Origin: CAWUKT01 sp963923035
GTDB taxonomy: Bacteria; Bacteroidota; Bacteroidia; J057; JADKCL01
Length of the DNA: 64,000 nucleotides
Direction: 5' to 3'
Assembly: GCA_963923035.1 (NCBI GenBank)
Contig: CAWUKT010000003.1
Span: 62,001 to 126,000 of the forward strand
Below the pieces are notes generated by a model that did no database searches, was not told the origin of the DNA, and worked only from the letters and a program-made list of their open reading frames with translations. Below are positions 41,904 to 50,897 of the stretch, piece after piece. The position numbers and the translations under genes were made by a program. How positions within the stretch are numbered: position 1 is the first letter of the stretch; every line of letters starts with the position of its first letter.

Positions 41904-42027
41904 GTAAATGTGAAGATGTGTAAATTGGAAATATCGTGCGGGAGAGAGAACAAGGTAAATGGGCCTGGGAATGGACTTTCCTTCTGTTCATTGGCATATT
42001 TCCCCACTTTCCCATTTACACATTCAC
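41904..42027. repeat. Intergenic inverted repeat with 'ATGTGTAAAT' arms
   Basis: The left arm GTGAAGATGTGTAAATTGGAAA (spans 41910-41931) is nearly the complement of the right arm at 42008-42027 (TTTCCCATTTACACATTCAC). About 76 bp lie between. A related element occurs at 46.0 kb, so this is a candidate interspersed repeat family. It lies between the divergent SLC13 and 306-residue protein genes. Confidence 0.6.
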
Positions 42028-42061
42028 GAAAACTACTTCCGCCCCTCACAGTTAAGCAGAT

Positions 42062-42982
42062 ATGAAAACAAGAATCTTAGTCCCGGTATTGGTCTTGGCC
42101 GTGGTGACCGTCGGCTCGCTGTTTGCGTTTGTGAACAATGAACCCCTGCCGGAAACGGCGAAGGCCCGGCCGACTGTCGAGTCCTATACCCCGTCCAATA
42201 CCTGGAATGAATACTGGTACGCTGGCAAAGCCGAATTGAATGGCTATTCCTTGCAGCAGGCCCGCTACGGCGAGGTCCACGAAGGCAAAGCGATGCTGAT
42301 GTTTGTGACAGAAGATTTCTCGACCGATAGCCATACCAAAGCCTCCGGCCGGGGCGTCCCGGTCCTGAAGGTCAATTTTGACAAGAAATTCCTGACCGGC
42401 ATCTATCCCTATTCCATGTTGCTGACCACCGCGAGTCCGGTGGACATCCAGCGGCGGCCCCATCCCATTACGGTGACGGGCTCCGTGCAGGAATGGTGCG
42501 GCCATACCTTCACCCAATTCAACCTCACCGGTGACGAATACAAGTACACGGAACACAGCTATTTCCCCGGCGAAGGCGATCAGATGGCCTCTTTCCCGGC
42601 CGTTTGGATGGAAGATGAAATCTGGACCCGCATCCGCATCAACCCTGGCAGCCTCCCCACCGGCGAGATCAAAATGATGCCCGGCATTTTCCACCTCCGG
42701 TTTGCCCACTCCCGCCCGGGTCCCCAATCGGTGACCGCCACCCTGGCCCCCAAGAGCAAGAACACCCAGGTTTATACCCTGAGCTTCCCCCGGGGCCGGA
42801 CCCTGGCCATTGAATTTGAGAAGGACTTTCCGAACCGGATCTTGGGTTGGGAGGAAAATTCGCGGGGCCTAACCACCAAGGCGACCCTGCTGGAAACCAC
42901 CCGCCTCGACTACTGGAACAAGAATTCGAATGGCGACCGCAAACTGCGGAGCACCCTCGGCTTCCAGCCGGACGAGATTTGA
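42062..42982 (+). CDS. Exported protein of unknown function, 306 residues
   Basis: Starts with a signal peptide or single N-terminal anchor (KTRILVPVLVLAVVTVGSLF). The mature protein is beta-rich with many aromatic residues: NTWNEYWYAGKAELNGYSLQ, YGEVHEGKAMLMFVTEDFST, TGSVQEWCGHTFTQFNL, WMEDEIWTRIRINPGSLP. It matches my memory of a Bacteroidota exported family often left as 'hypothetical'; no enzyme motif is visible. A strong bidirectional terminator follows. No clear T9SS sorting domain at the end, so it is probably periplasmic. Confidence 0.7.
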   Translation: MKTRILVPVLVLAVVTVGSLFAFVNNEPLPETAKARPTVESYTPSNTWNEYWYAGKAELNGYSLQQARYGEVHEGKAMLMFVTEDFSTDSHTKASGRGVPVLKVNFDKKFLTGIYPYSMLLTTASPVDIQRRPHPITVTGSVQEWCGHTFTQFNLTGDEYKYTEHSYFPGEGDQMASFPAVWMEDEIWTRIRINPGSLPTGEIKMMPGIFHLRFAHSRPGPQSVTATLAPKSKNTQVYTLSFPRGRTLAIEFEKDFPNRILGWEENSRGLTTKATLLETTRLDYWNKNSNGDRKLRSTLGFQPDEI

Positions 42983-43004
42983 TTCACGGGATCACCGCCA
43001 TTGA

Positions 43005-43040
43005 AAAAATCCCCTTTCGCCGGTGCGAAAGGGGATTTTT
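43005..43040. terminator. Bidirectional terminator between the 306-residue gene and carB
   Basis: A perfect 16-bp stem: AAAAATCCCCTTTCGC (43005-43020) and GCGAAAGGGGATTTTT (43025-43040), loop CGGT. T runs are present on both strands, and the genes converge on it. Confidence 0.9.
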
Positions 43041-43060
43041 ATTCTGCAGACCGGGCCGTC

Positions 43061-45877
43061 TTAGCGGCTCAGGTACAGGTTCCGCTCGCGGTAGAGGCGG
43101 AGGAAATCGTCGTCGTTGAGGTCTTCGATGAACAAGATCGCCTCTCCGGTCGACTTCATTTCCGGGCCGAGCTCCTTGTTGACGTTCGGGAACTTGTTGA
43201 AGGAGAAGACGGGCAACTTGATCGCGTAGCCTTCCAGGCGCGGCTCGAAGGTGAAGTCCTTCAGCTTGTGCGTGCCCAGCATGACCTTGGTCGCGTAGTT
43301 CACGTACGGCACCTTGTGGGCCTTGGCGATGAACGGTACCGTCCGGCTGGCCCGCGGATTCGCTTCGATGACGTAGACCTTCTCCTGGTGAATGGCAAAC
43401 TGGATGTTGATCAGGCCCACCACGCCGAGCGCCAGAGCGATTTCCCGCGTATAGTTCTCCATCATGGTCTTCTGGAGGTCGCCGAGGGAGAACGGCGGCA
43501 GGACGGCATTGGAATCGCCGGAGTGGATCCCGGCCGGCTCGATGTGCTCCATCATCCCGATGAGCTGCACCTCTTCGCCATCGCAGATGGCGTCGACTTC
43601 GGCCTCGATGGCCCCATCGAGGAAGTGGTCGATCAAAACCTTGTTGCCGGGGATGTCCTTCAGGGTATTGATCACATGCTCTTCCAATTCCTGATCGTTG
43701 ATCACGATCCGCATGGACTGTCCACCCAAGACATAGGACGGACGCACCAGCGCCGGATACCCGACCGATCCAATCACGCCCAGGGCGTCATCGGCATTTT
43801 CCGCCACCCCAAACTCAGGATAGGGAATGCCCAATTCCTTCAGCAAGGTCGAGAAGCTCCCGCGGTCCTCGGCCATGTCCAGGGACTTGTGGGAGGTCCC
43901 GATGACCGGAATCCCGTAGCGGTCCAATTTCTCCGCCAACTTCAAAGCCGTCTGACCGCCCAGCTGGACGATGACGCCTTCGGGTTGCTCGTGGCGGATG
44001 ATGTCGTAGATATGTTCCCAGAAAACGGGTTCAAAGTAGAGCTTATCGGCGATGTTGAAGTCCGTGGAGACCGTCTCGGGGTTGCAGTTGATCATGATGG
44101 TCTCATACCCCTCTTCCTGCGCTGCCAACACGCCGTGGACGCAGCAGTAATCGAACTCGATGCCCTGACCGATGCGGTTGGGCCCCGATCCGAAGATCAC
44201 CACCTTCTTTTTGTCCGTCACCTCCGATTCATTTTCCCCATCAAAGGTCGAGTAGAAATAGGGCGTCCGGGCTTCAAACTCGGCCGCACAGGTATCGACC
44301 ATTTTGAAGGAACGCTTCACATCGAGTTCCATCCGCCGCTTGTACACTTCACTCTCCCAGCAATTCAACAGGTAAGCGATCTGGCGGTCGGCGTAGCCAT
44401 TTTGCTTGGCCTGGACCATGAGTTCGTGGGGAATGGTATCGATGGCGTAGCCTTTGATTTGTTTTTCCAGCTCCACCAAGCGCTGAATCTCTTCGAGGAA
44501 CCACATGTCGATTCCGGTTGCTTTTTGGATGGAGCGGAGCGGAACGCCCATTTGCATGGCGTCCTTGATGTGCCAGAGACGGTCCCAGGAGGGCGTCTCG
44601 AGGCTGGCCATGACCTCGGCGAGGTCTTCGAGGTGCTTGCCATCCGCGCCCAAGCCGTTGCGCTTAACTTCAAGGGACTGGCAGGCCTTTTGGAGGGCTT
44701 CGTTGAAGCTGCGGCCGATGCCCATGACTTCGCCCACACTCTTCATCTGGAGGCCAAGGCTCTTGTCGGAGCCGCGGAACTTGTCGAAGTTCCAACGCGG
44801 GATTTTGACGATCACGTAGTCCAGGCTCGGCTCAAAGAAGGCGGAGGTGGTCCCGGTGATCTGATTGGAGAGCTCGTCGAGGCGGTAGCCGATGGCGAGT
44901 TTGGCGGCGATCTTCGCGATGGGGTAACCGGTGGCCTTGGAGGCCAGGGCGGAGGAGCGGGATACCCGGGGGTTGATCTCGATCACGATCATCCGACCCG
45001 AATTCGGGTCGATGGAGAACTGAACGTTGCAACCACCGCTGAATTCGCCGATGGCGTCCATGACCTGGAAGGCGCCGTTCCGCATGCGTTGCATGTCGCG
45101 GTCGGAAAGGGTCATGGCCGGGGCCACGGTGATGGAATCGCCCGTATGGACGCCCATGGGATCGAAGTTCTCGATGGAACAGATCACCAGGTGGTTGCCC
45201 GCGTGGTCCCGCAGCACTTCCAATTCGTATTCTTTCCACCCGTACACACTCTCTTCGATCAGCACTTCGTGGATCGGGCTGGAGTGGAGGGCGTGGGTCA
45301 ATGCCTTGTCAAAATCTTCCTTGCTGTTGACGAATCCACCGCCGGTTCCGCCCAGGGTATAGGAAGGACGCAGCACCAAGGGGAATCCAATCTCCTGCGC
45401 AATCTCTTTTCCCTGGAGAAAAGAACGGGCAATCTTGGCCCGGAGCACGGGCACCCCAATGTCCTGCATCAGCAGGCGGAAGGCTTCCCGGTCTTCGGCA
45501 GTATCGATGCCTTTGAAATCCACCCCAATCGTCCGCACATTGAACTGCTCCCAGATTCCAGCCTTGTCGCATTCGATGGCCAGGTTGAGCCCGGTTTGTC
45601 CCCCCATCGTCGGCAGTACCGAGTCGATGTCGGGGTGCGCCTTGAGGATTTGGATAATGGATTTCCGCTCCAGAGGGAGCAAATACACATTGTCCGCAGT
45701 CACGGGGTCGGTCATGATCGTCGCCGGATTGGAATTGACCAGGGTGACTTTGATCCCTTCTTCCCGCAGCGAACGGGCGGCCTGGGAGCCAGAGTAGTCA
45801 AATTCACAGGCTTGGCCAATGATGATAGGCCCACTTCCGATGATTAAGATGTGTTTGATCGAGGTGTCAAGCGGCAT
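43061..45877 (-). CDS. carB: Carbamoyl-phosphate synthase large subunit (without MGS domain)
   Basis: 938 residues from ATG 45877. It makes carbamoyl phosphate from bicarbonate, glutamine-derived ammonia and two ATP for arginine and pyrimidine synthesis. Both ATP-grasp halves are complete: IKHILIIGSGPIIIGQACEF, LRPSYTLGGTGGGF, and in the second half VIFGSGPNRIGQGIEFDYCC and RPSYVLGGQSMRIV. It stops soon after FPNVNKELGPEMKSTGEAI, so the C-terminal MGS-like domain (about 120 residues in E. coli, site of UMP/ornithine control) is absent. The frame extends to 45910, but MPLDTSIKHIL is the family start. carA is not nearby. Confidence 0.95.
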   Translation of the reverse strand: MPLDTSIKHILIIGSGPIIIGQACEFDYSGSQAARSLREEGIKVTLVNSNPATIMTDPVTADNVYLLPLERKSIIQILKAHPDIDSVLPTMGGQTGLNLAIECDKAGIWEQFNVRTIGVDFKGIDTAEDREAFRLLMQDIGVPVLRAKIARSFLQGKEIAQEIGFPLVLRPSYTLGGTGGGFVNSKEDFDKALTHALHSSPIHEVLIEESVYGWKEYELEVLRDHAGNHLVICSIENFDPMGVHTGDSITVAPAMTLSDRDMQRMRNGAFQVMDAIGEFSGGCNVQFSIDPNSGRMIVIEINPRVSRSSALASKATGYPIAKIAAKLAIGYRLDELSNQITGTTSAFFEPSLDYVIVKIPRWNFDKFRGSDKSLGLQMKSVGEVMGIGRSFNEALQKACQSLEVKRNGLGADGKHLEDLAEVMASLETPSWDRLWHIKDAMQMGVPLRSIQKATGIDMWFLEEIQRLVELEKQIKGYAIDTIPHELMVQAKQNGYADRQIAYLLNCWESEVYKRRMELDVKRSFKMVDTCAAEFEARTPYFYSTFDGENESEVTDKKKVVIFGSGPNRIGQGIEFDYCCVHGVLAAQEEGYETIMINCNPETVSTDFNIADKLYFEPVFWEHIYDIIRHEQPEGVIVQLGGQTALKLAEKLDRYGIPVIGTSHKSLDMAEDRGSFSTLLKELGIPYPEFGVAENADDALGVIGSVGYPALVRPSYVLGGQSMRIVINDQELEEHVINTLKDIPGNKVLIDHFLDGAIEAEVDAICDGEEVQLIGMMEHIEPAGIHSGDSNAVLPPFSLGDLQKTMMENYTREIALALGVVGLINIQFAIHQEKVYVIEANPRASRTVPFIAKAHKVPYVNYATKVMLGTHKLKDFTFEPRLEGYAIKLPVFSFNKFPNVNKELGPEMKSTGEAILFIEDLNDDDFLRLYRERNLYLSR

Positions 45878-45894
45878 ATTCCCAAAATTTCCTG

Positions 45895-45902
45895 CAAAAC
45901 TA
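45895..45902 (-). promoter_or_regulatory. Candidate -7 box (TAGTTTTG) for carB
   Basis: On the minus strand TAGTTTTG fits TAnnTTTG and ends 17 nt before ATG 45877. It overlaps the longer reading frame (to 45910), supporting the shorter start. Confidence 0.45.
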
Positions 45903-46000
45903 ATACACAATGGCTATACCTCAAGGAATTGTGGAAAACGAATAACAAGTTTCAGCTTCAGGGGAATAGGGAAAATGAGGAGGGAGGGGATGAGAGGAAT

Positions 46001-46124
46001 GGGAAAATGTGCAAGTGTGCAAATTAGAGGGAATGGGAAAATGATCGTACCACTGAATCCCGGCTAGTGATTGACCACTTCCAATTCATTTTCACATTGG
46101 CGCATCAGAAAATTTGCACACTTA
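46001..46124. repeat. Intergenic repeat with 'GTGTGCAAATT' arms
   Basis: ATGTGCAAGTGTGCAAATTA (46007-46026) has a complementary partner AATTTGCACACTTA (46111-46124); a further relative, AATTCATTTTCACATTGG, is at 46083-46100. The words resemble those of the element at 41.9-42.0 kb (TGTGTAAATTGG). Confidence 0.55.
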
Positions 46125-46814
46125 CTAAGGAATCGTGACGCCAATGGCGAGTCCCAGGCGGACGTCCAGCAGGTTGCGCCAGTAATCGGCTTCGTCGTTG
46201 AAGAATTGTTGGCCGGGGGGGAACAGGCCGCCGACGTCGTAGTCGAACAGGTTGAATTGGCGGACGTGCTCCATTCCGAGGCCGCCGCCGAGGAAAGCGC
46301 CCACGACCACGTAGTCTCCCAAGGGTACATCCCAACCAAAGGCAACATCCAATCGACCGCCTTGGCGGTATTCTTCCGACTCCTTCTCGTACAAAAATCC
46401 ATTCTCGGTATAGCTCAAGGGCACCTTGTCCCACCGGATTTCCCGGTACATGAACTGGGCCGAGATGTAAAACCGGCTGACCCGGACCTTGCTCTGGTTG
46501 AAGAAGGGGTAGAATTTGTAGCGGAGAAATGCCCGGTGGCCCGAAGCCGGCAACCAGCTGTCGAACAGATCGGGAATGCTGTCCGGGGAAATCTGTTGGT
46601 GGAGGGCCGAAGTCATATAGGTGTATTCGAACCCAATGGCCTGACGGGGATGGAAGCGGTAATCGGCCGCGATCTGGAAATGGCCCACCGCGACAATCGC
46701 CGGATTGGTGGTGATGGCGACGCGGTAGGGACGACGAATCTTACCATCGGGCTGGGCCATGACCTGGCCTCCCAACAGCAGACAAAAAATAATCCCTAAC
46801 AATCGCGTTTCCAT
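46125..46814 (-). CDS. Outer-membrane beta-barrel-like protein of unknown function
   Basis: 229 residues with a signal peptide (LLGIIFCLLLGGQVMAQ). The mature part alternates hydrophobic and polar residues with aromatic girdles, as in small outer-membrane barrels: QIAADYRFHPRQAIGFEYTY, FLRYKFYPFFNQSKVRVSRF, YISAQFMYREIRW, DVAFGWDVPLGDYVVVGAF and a last strand LLDVRLGLAIGVTI. This resembles DUF3575-type barrels. Function unknown. It faces away from the glycosyltransferase gene starting 39 bp further on. Confidence 0.65.
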   Translation of the reverse strand: METRLLGIIFCLLLGGQVMAQPDGKIRRPYRVAITTNPAIVAVGHFQIAADYRFHPRQAIGFEYTYMTSALHQQISPDSIPDLFDSWLPASGHRAFLRYKFYPFFNQSKVRVSRFYISAQFMYREIRWDKVPLSYTENGFLYEKESEEYRQGGRLDVAFGWDVPLGDYVVVGAFLGGGLGMEHVRQFNLFDYDVGGLFPPGQQFFNDEADYWRNLLDVRLGLAIGVTIP

Positions 46815-46853
46815 ACCCTACAAAGCTACCAAAATTATTCCCAAATTGGGGCC

Positions 46854-48065
46854 ATGCACGTCGCGCTCCTGAACGACCCCAACAATTTTCACACCCAAAA
46901 ATGGGCCCTCGCCCTGCAACAAGCAGGGGCCCAAGTGACGGTCTTCAGCTACGATGCTCCGCAACACCAGGAATTTCCCGCCGTGCGGGTCCCCACTGTC
47001 CAACCGGACACCTACCGCTACCGCGATTACCTCCGCGGCGGCCCCGCCCTCCGGGCCGCCCTCGACACCCACCAGATCGACCTGGTGAATGCCCTGAACG
47101 TGACGCCTTTCGGCGTCTGGGCGCACCAGACCGGCTTCCGGCCGGTCGTGGCGAGCGCATTGGGCGCTGACCTGTTGGAATATCCGCCCCGGCCCTCGAT
47201 GTCTCCGCTGCTCCGCTCCCGCTCCTGGGCCAATGTAGAAGGACAGACCGGCCCGTCTGCGCGCATTCGGCAGTGGGCCCGCCGCCAATACTTCCGCGGG
47301 AAGGTCCGCACGGCCCTGCAAGGCGCCGACCTCGTCACCGGCGACAACCAGGTGCTCGTGGACGCTGCTGTGGATTGGTTCGGGGTGCCCCGCGAAAAGG
47401 TGCGCCTGCTGCGCTGGGGCGTGGAACCGGAATTGTTCGCGGTTTCGGAGGCTCAGGTCCAGGCGGTCCGGGAGCGGTGGAACATTCCCCAAGGAGCACG
47501 GCTCGTGCTGAGTCCCCGGGGGGCCAAGGCCATTTACAATGCGGATGTGATCCTGGAAGGGTTCGCCCAGGCCCTGGCCCAGGTCGGGCCGGAGGTGCAT
47601 TTTCTCATGTTGTCGGCGGGCTATGCCGTTTCGGAACGGGTGCAGGCCCGGGCCGAGGCGCTGGTGCAGCAGTACCCCAATTTTCATTTTGAGGCGGGGC
47701 GGGTGCCCCGGGAAATGGTGTATGCGCTCTGGAACATCGTCGATGTTTTCGTGTCGGCGCCCGTCTACGACGGGTATTCGGCGGCGGTGGCGGAGGGGCG
47801 CTACGCCGGCTCCATCCCGGTCGTCAACGACATCTCGGGCAACCGGGAAGTGATCACCCACCAGGAAAATGGCTGGATGGTCGATCCGTTTCAACCGGGT
47901 ACTTTGGCCGCCGCATTGGTCGAACTCCTGGCGCAACTTCCCCGGTGGCAAGCAAGATTTAAGGAAAAAAACAGGTTGTGGATTGAAAAGAACTCCTTAG
48001 TGAAGGAGAATGCCAAACGCTTCCTGGATTGGGGAGAGGAACTGCTGAGGAACAGAGCGCTATAG
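46854..48065 (+). CDS. Glycosyltransferase, GT-B fold (GT4-like)
   Basis: 403 residues, soluble or peripheral. N-terminal acceptor domain (HVALLNDPNNFHTQKWALAL) and C-terminal nucleotide-sugar domain (RLVLSPRGAKAIYNADVILE, HFLMLSAGYAVSE, FHFEAGRVPREMVYALWNIV). The donor-site stretch VFVSAPVYDGYSAAVAEGRY corresponds to the EX7E-like region, here D/E-type, and is followed by GSIPVVNDISGNREVITH. It transfers a sugar to a surface glycan or lipid; donor and acceptor unknown. It precedes a GT-C-like membrane enzyme at 48.6 kb, so both may act on one glycan. Confidence 0.85.
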   Translation: MHVALLNDPNNFHTQKWALALQQAGAQVTVFSYDAPQHQEFPAVRVPTVQPDTYRYRDYLRGGPALRAALDTHQIDLVNALNVTPFGVWAHQTGFRPVVASALGADLLEYPPRPSMSPLLRSRSWANVEGQTGPSARIRQWARRQYFRGKVRTALQGADLVTGDNQVLVDAAVDWFGVPREKVRLLRWGVEPELFAVSEAQVQAVRERWNIPQGARLVLSPRGAKAIYNADVILEGFAQALAQVGPEVHFLMLSAGYAVSERVQARAEALVQQYPNFHFEAGRVPREMVYALWNIVDVFVSAPVYDGYSAAVAEGRYAGSIPVVNDISGNREVITHQENGWMVDPFQPGTLAAALVELLAQLPRWQARFKEKNRLWIEKNSLVKENAKRFLDWGEELLRNRAL

Positions 48066-48279
48066 GGGAAAAAACGTAGTCTTGGGGACGACGAATCTGC
48101 ACAGGCTAACAAACGTTGCATCGCCTGACAACCCGCGTAAGTGAGTTAATCAAATTGTAACTTTCATCCATTTTCATGCGAATAATTAATTGCTAACTTG
48201 GCTCACCGATCCAACTATATTGACCCGAACGATTTCTTTTGTCCCGTAGAGCAGGTAAACACCTGAATGACTATCGAAC

Positions 48280-48543
48280 ATGAAGCGTATTGGATACCCG
48301 GTATTGATTACCGCAGCCTACATTGCATTGCTTATACTTGTTTTCTCTTCAGAATTCGGCCAGAAAAACAATTTCCTCTTCCCTGAACAGGAAACCGCAA
48401 ATGTAGTTGTTGCCAAAACTCCTTCCCCTGAGGCCCAGCCTCAGCCCGAAGCCAATGCGGCCGTAGAGCCCGCATCTGAGACTCCTGTCACGCCGAAGGC
48501 TCCGGAAGAAGATGGGCACTCCCCCGAGGGCGCCATCGAATAA
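48280..48543 (+). CDS. Small single-pass membrane protein with Pro/Glu-rich tail
   Basis: 87 residues: one N-terminal membrane helix (GYPVLITAAYIALLILVF) and a disordered acidic tail rich in P, E and A (SPEAQPQPEANAAVEPAS). It may be a membrane anchor or spacer protein. No family recognised. It lies 51 bp upstream of the GT-C-like gene on the same strand. Confidence 0.6.
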   Translation: MKRIGYPVLITAAYIALLILVFSSEFGQKNNFLFPEQETANVVVAKTPSPEAQPQPEANAAVEPASETPVTPKAPEEDGHSPEGAIE

Positions 48544-48594
48544 CTGCTTTTCTCCCTGGCTGCATCCCACAACCATTTTTCTTAACTTCCCTGC

Positions 48595-50850
48595 ATGCTG
48601 GCCCGGATCATCCCGTTTTTTCGCTCTCCCACCTTCTGGCTGGGTTCCCTGGGCGGGGCCATTTTCCTCCTCTTTTTCTATTTCCACTACCAGGACATCG
48701 ATCCCGCCAAGTACACCTACCGGGACGACGGCATCATCACCCTCAGCCACGCCAAGAACTTTGTGGACCACGGCCATATCGGGGTTGATCCCAGCGGCAA
48801 ACGCATAGAAGGCTTTTCTGCGCCCGCCCAATTCTGGATTTACACGGTCGTGTACGGCCTGACCCACCTTCACTGGCTGGACTTTGCCACCGCCCAAACC
48901 GTCCTCTGCACCTTTCTCATCGGCTTTTTCTTCATCCAATTCTTCCGAAAACAACCCTTCCCCGGACTCCTCATGACCACATTCGCCGCATGGTTCCTGA
49001 CCTGGCACGTCCGGTTTCTTGAATGGCACGGCTCGGGGATGGAGAATGCCTGGACCCACTTGTTTTTTCTCCTGCTGGTCTACCTGAGTTGGCGGATGGT
49101 GGAGCGGGGAAAAATCAACTATTGGTGGGTGATCTGGGGCTTTCTGGCCGTGGTTTCCCGTACGGAAAGCGTCTTTCACATCGCGCCAGTACTGGTGCTG
49201 TTTGCGGGATACTACCGCAGCCGCCACCAATCGTGGCGCGGATTGCACTGGGCCCTGGCCGTCGGAGCCGCCTGGAGCCTGTACCAAGGCTGGCGCATCT
49301 ACTACTTTGGGTGCTTCTTCCCCAATACTGGCCTCGCCCAGGAAATCTCGGTCTCCGACAACCTCCGTCGCCTTTGGAATGGCGACGAAGCCTGGCTCCG
49401 CCTCGCCTCGCAGTGGGCCCGCGACATTTTCCGCCTCCACGGCGGTTGGTTCTGGGCCCTGATCCTGTTGACATTGCCCTTCCTCCAACACCGCGAAAAA
49501 TGGATCTGGCCGCTGCTGGTCCTGTTTTCATTGTCCCTGACCGCCTTCCTCAACCCCTTCGTCTTCGGGATGACCCGCCTGGACATCGCCCGTTCGACCA
49601 CCTTTCTCGCCCTCTTCATGGCCCTCGGACTCGCCCATGTCCTGCCGCGACTTCGCCTCAAAGGAAATACCTGGGTCGTCCTTCCCCTGCTCATTGGCCT
49701 CCTGGTCGTGGGCCGCATTTTCCGTCCCCTCTACCTCGAACCACCCCGCCACCTGTGCTGCGCCGTGGACAATTTCTCCGAGAAAGCCTGGTACGCGAAC
49801 GAATTTGCCGCCCAAAACGACCTTCACCGCCTCCAATTCGCCAATCCCGACCTCGGAAAGCTCAGCTACCTCAAGGATTTCAACCTCACCGATCTCGGCT
49901 TCCTGGGCTCTCCGGTGCTGGCCCATCTCCGCCACAACGATTACCTCCTGCGGACCTGGTTCTATGAATTTGTCCGGCCTGACGTCGTGGAAACCCACGG
50001 AGAATGGTCGGTCCTGCACGGCCGCTTGTTCTCCGATGCCCGCTTTCGGATGATCTACGAACCGCTACACGAAACGCGGGAAGGCTATCTGGATGAACTG
50101 GGCGGGGCTTATCCGCAGATTGGAGAGGGGATTTTTGTGCGAAAGGAATTGAAAGACGGAGCCTCCAACCCCGAAAGACGACTGGTTTCAGACCTCAAAC
50201 AAATGGAGACGGCGGAGGAACGGGTGCAAAGAATGGTCGAAGAATTGCTCTACACCACGAGCCCCAAGGCTCCCCTGGCCCACCAATATGTAGTTCGTAC
50301 GGCCTATCGGTTCTTGCCGGAGTTGGAAGGGGCGGACAATTGGGAGGAATTCGAGGCTGGTTTTGACAACAGAATCACAGCCCCGGTCGACCTTGCCCTG
50401 CTGCAAAGTGGCCACCGGGGGAACTGGTCGGATGAAATTGTGGATTGGTTGCAGCAAAATCGGGGAATCATCGACGCTGATCCCATCACCGAATTCTACG
50501 GCCATCCCGGCCAATTGATCATCGACCGGGACCGTTGGCGCTTTTATGCCCTGCCGGGCAATCGGCTCGTGGGCTCCCTCCTCGCCCCGGAAGCCTTCGA
50601 ACTGGCCCCCGAAATGGCCCTCCATGTATTCATCGCGGACAAGGAAGTGGCCCTGAAAAAAAATCCCTGGGGGGCCGACTTTATGGACTTCAGTTGGGAT
50701 TCGGATTGTGCGCGGGAATGGCACGGGGAATTGTTCTGGGAAGTCCAACTGCCCCGGGAGCCGCTGGAAGCCGTTATTGTCGGGCAAAATGGCCCCGACG
50801 GAGCCCTCTGGCGGGCCCGTGCGGTCTGGCCCAATGATCTTGAATTTTGA
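48595..50850 (+). CDS. GT-C-like polytopic glycosyltransferase
   Basis: 751 residues. About ten membrane helices in the first 390 residues; the first periplasmic loop contains YTYRDDGIITLSHAKNFVDH then IEGFSAPAQFW, the acidic DD plus 'EG(F/Y)S(x)P' pattern of the AftB/PMT-like GT-C enzymes that use polyprenyl-phosphate sugars. SGMENAW on the next loop also fits this family (the GxExx motif). The remaining 360 residues are a soluble extracytoplasmic domain without a known match. It likely transfers a sugar at the periplasmic face of the inner membrane. The acceptor is unknown. Confidence 0.75.
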   Translation: MLARIIPFFRSPTFWLGSLGGAIFLLFFYFHYQDIDPAKYTYRDDGIITLSHAKNFVDHGHIGVDPSGKRIEGFSAPAQFWIYTVVYGLTHLHWLDFATAQTVLCTFLIGFFFIQFFRKQPFPGLLMTTFAAWFLTWHVRFLEWHGSGMENAWTHLFFLLLVYLSWRMVERGKINYWWVIWGFLAVVSRTESVFHIAPVLVLFAGYYRSRHQSWRGLHWALAVGAAWSLYQGWRIYYFGCFFPNTGLAQEISVSDNLRRLWNGDEAWLRLASQWARDIFRLHGGWFWALILLTLPFLQHREKWIWPLLVLFSLSLTAFLNPFVFGMTRLDIARSTTFLALFMALGLAHVLPRLRLKGNTWVVLPLLIGLLVVGRIFRPLYLEPPRHLCCAVDNFSEKAWYANEFAAQNDLHRLQFANPDLGKLSYLKDFNLTDLGFLGSPVLAHLRHNDYLLRTWFYEFVRPDVVETHGEWSVLHGRLFSDARFRMIYEPLHETREGYLDELGGAYPQIGEGIFVRKELKDGASNPERRLVSDLKQMETAEERVQRMVEELLYTTSPKAPLAHQYVVRTAYRFLPELEGADNWEEFEAGFDNRITAPVDLALLQSGHRGNWSDEIVDWLQQNRGIIDADPITEFYGHPGQLIIDRDRWRFYALPGNRLVGSLLAPEAFELAPEMALHVFIADKEVALKKNPWGADFMDFSWDSDCAREWHGELFWEVQLPREPLEAVIVGQNGPDGALWRARAVWPNDLEF

Positions 50851-50884
50851 ACAGGTGCGGGGCTTCTCCGAATGAAAAAAACTG

Positions 50885-50892
50885 TAATTTTG
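50885..50892 (+). promoter_or_regulatory. Candidate -7 box (TAATTTTG) for glyA, 5 nt before ATG
   Basis: TAATTTTG fits TAnnTTTG. The ATG follows after ACAAT, so the transcript would start at or beside the ATG. It also argues against the in-frame start at 50847. Confidence 0.5.
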
Positions 50893-50897
50893 ACAAT

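Noticed and set aside
43001..45847. Long plus-strand frame (about 950 codons) opposite carB
   Set aside because: It is the antisense of carB; high G+C at third positions keeps the opposite frame open. carB has all family motifs, and the antisense translation has none.
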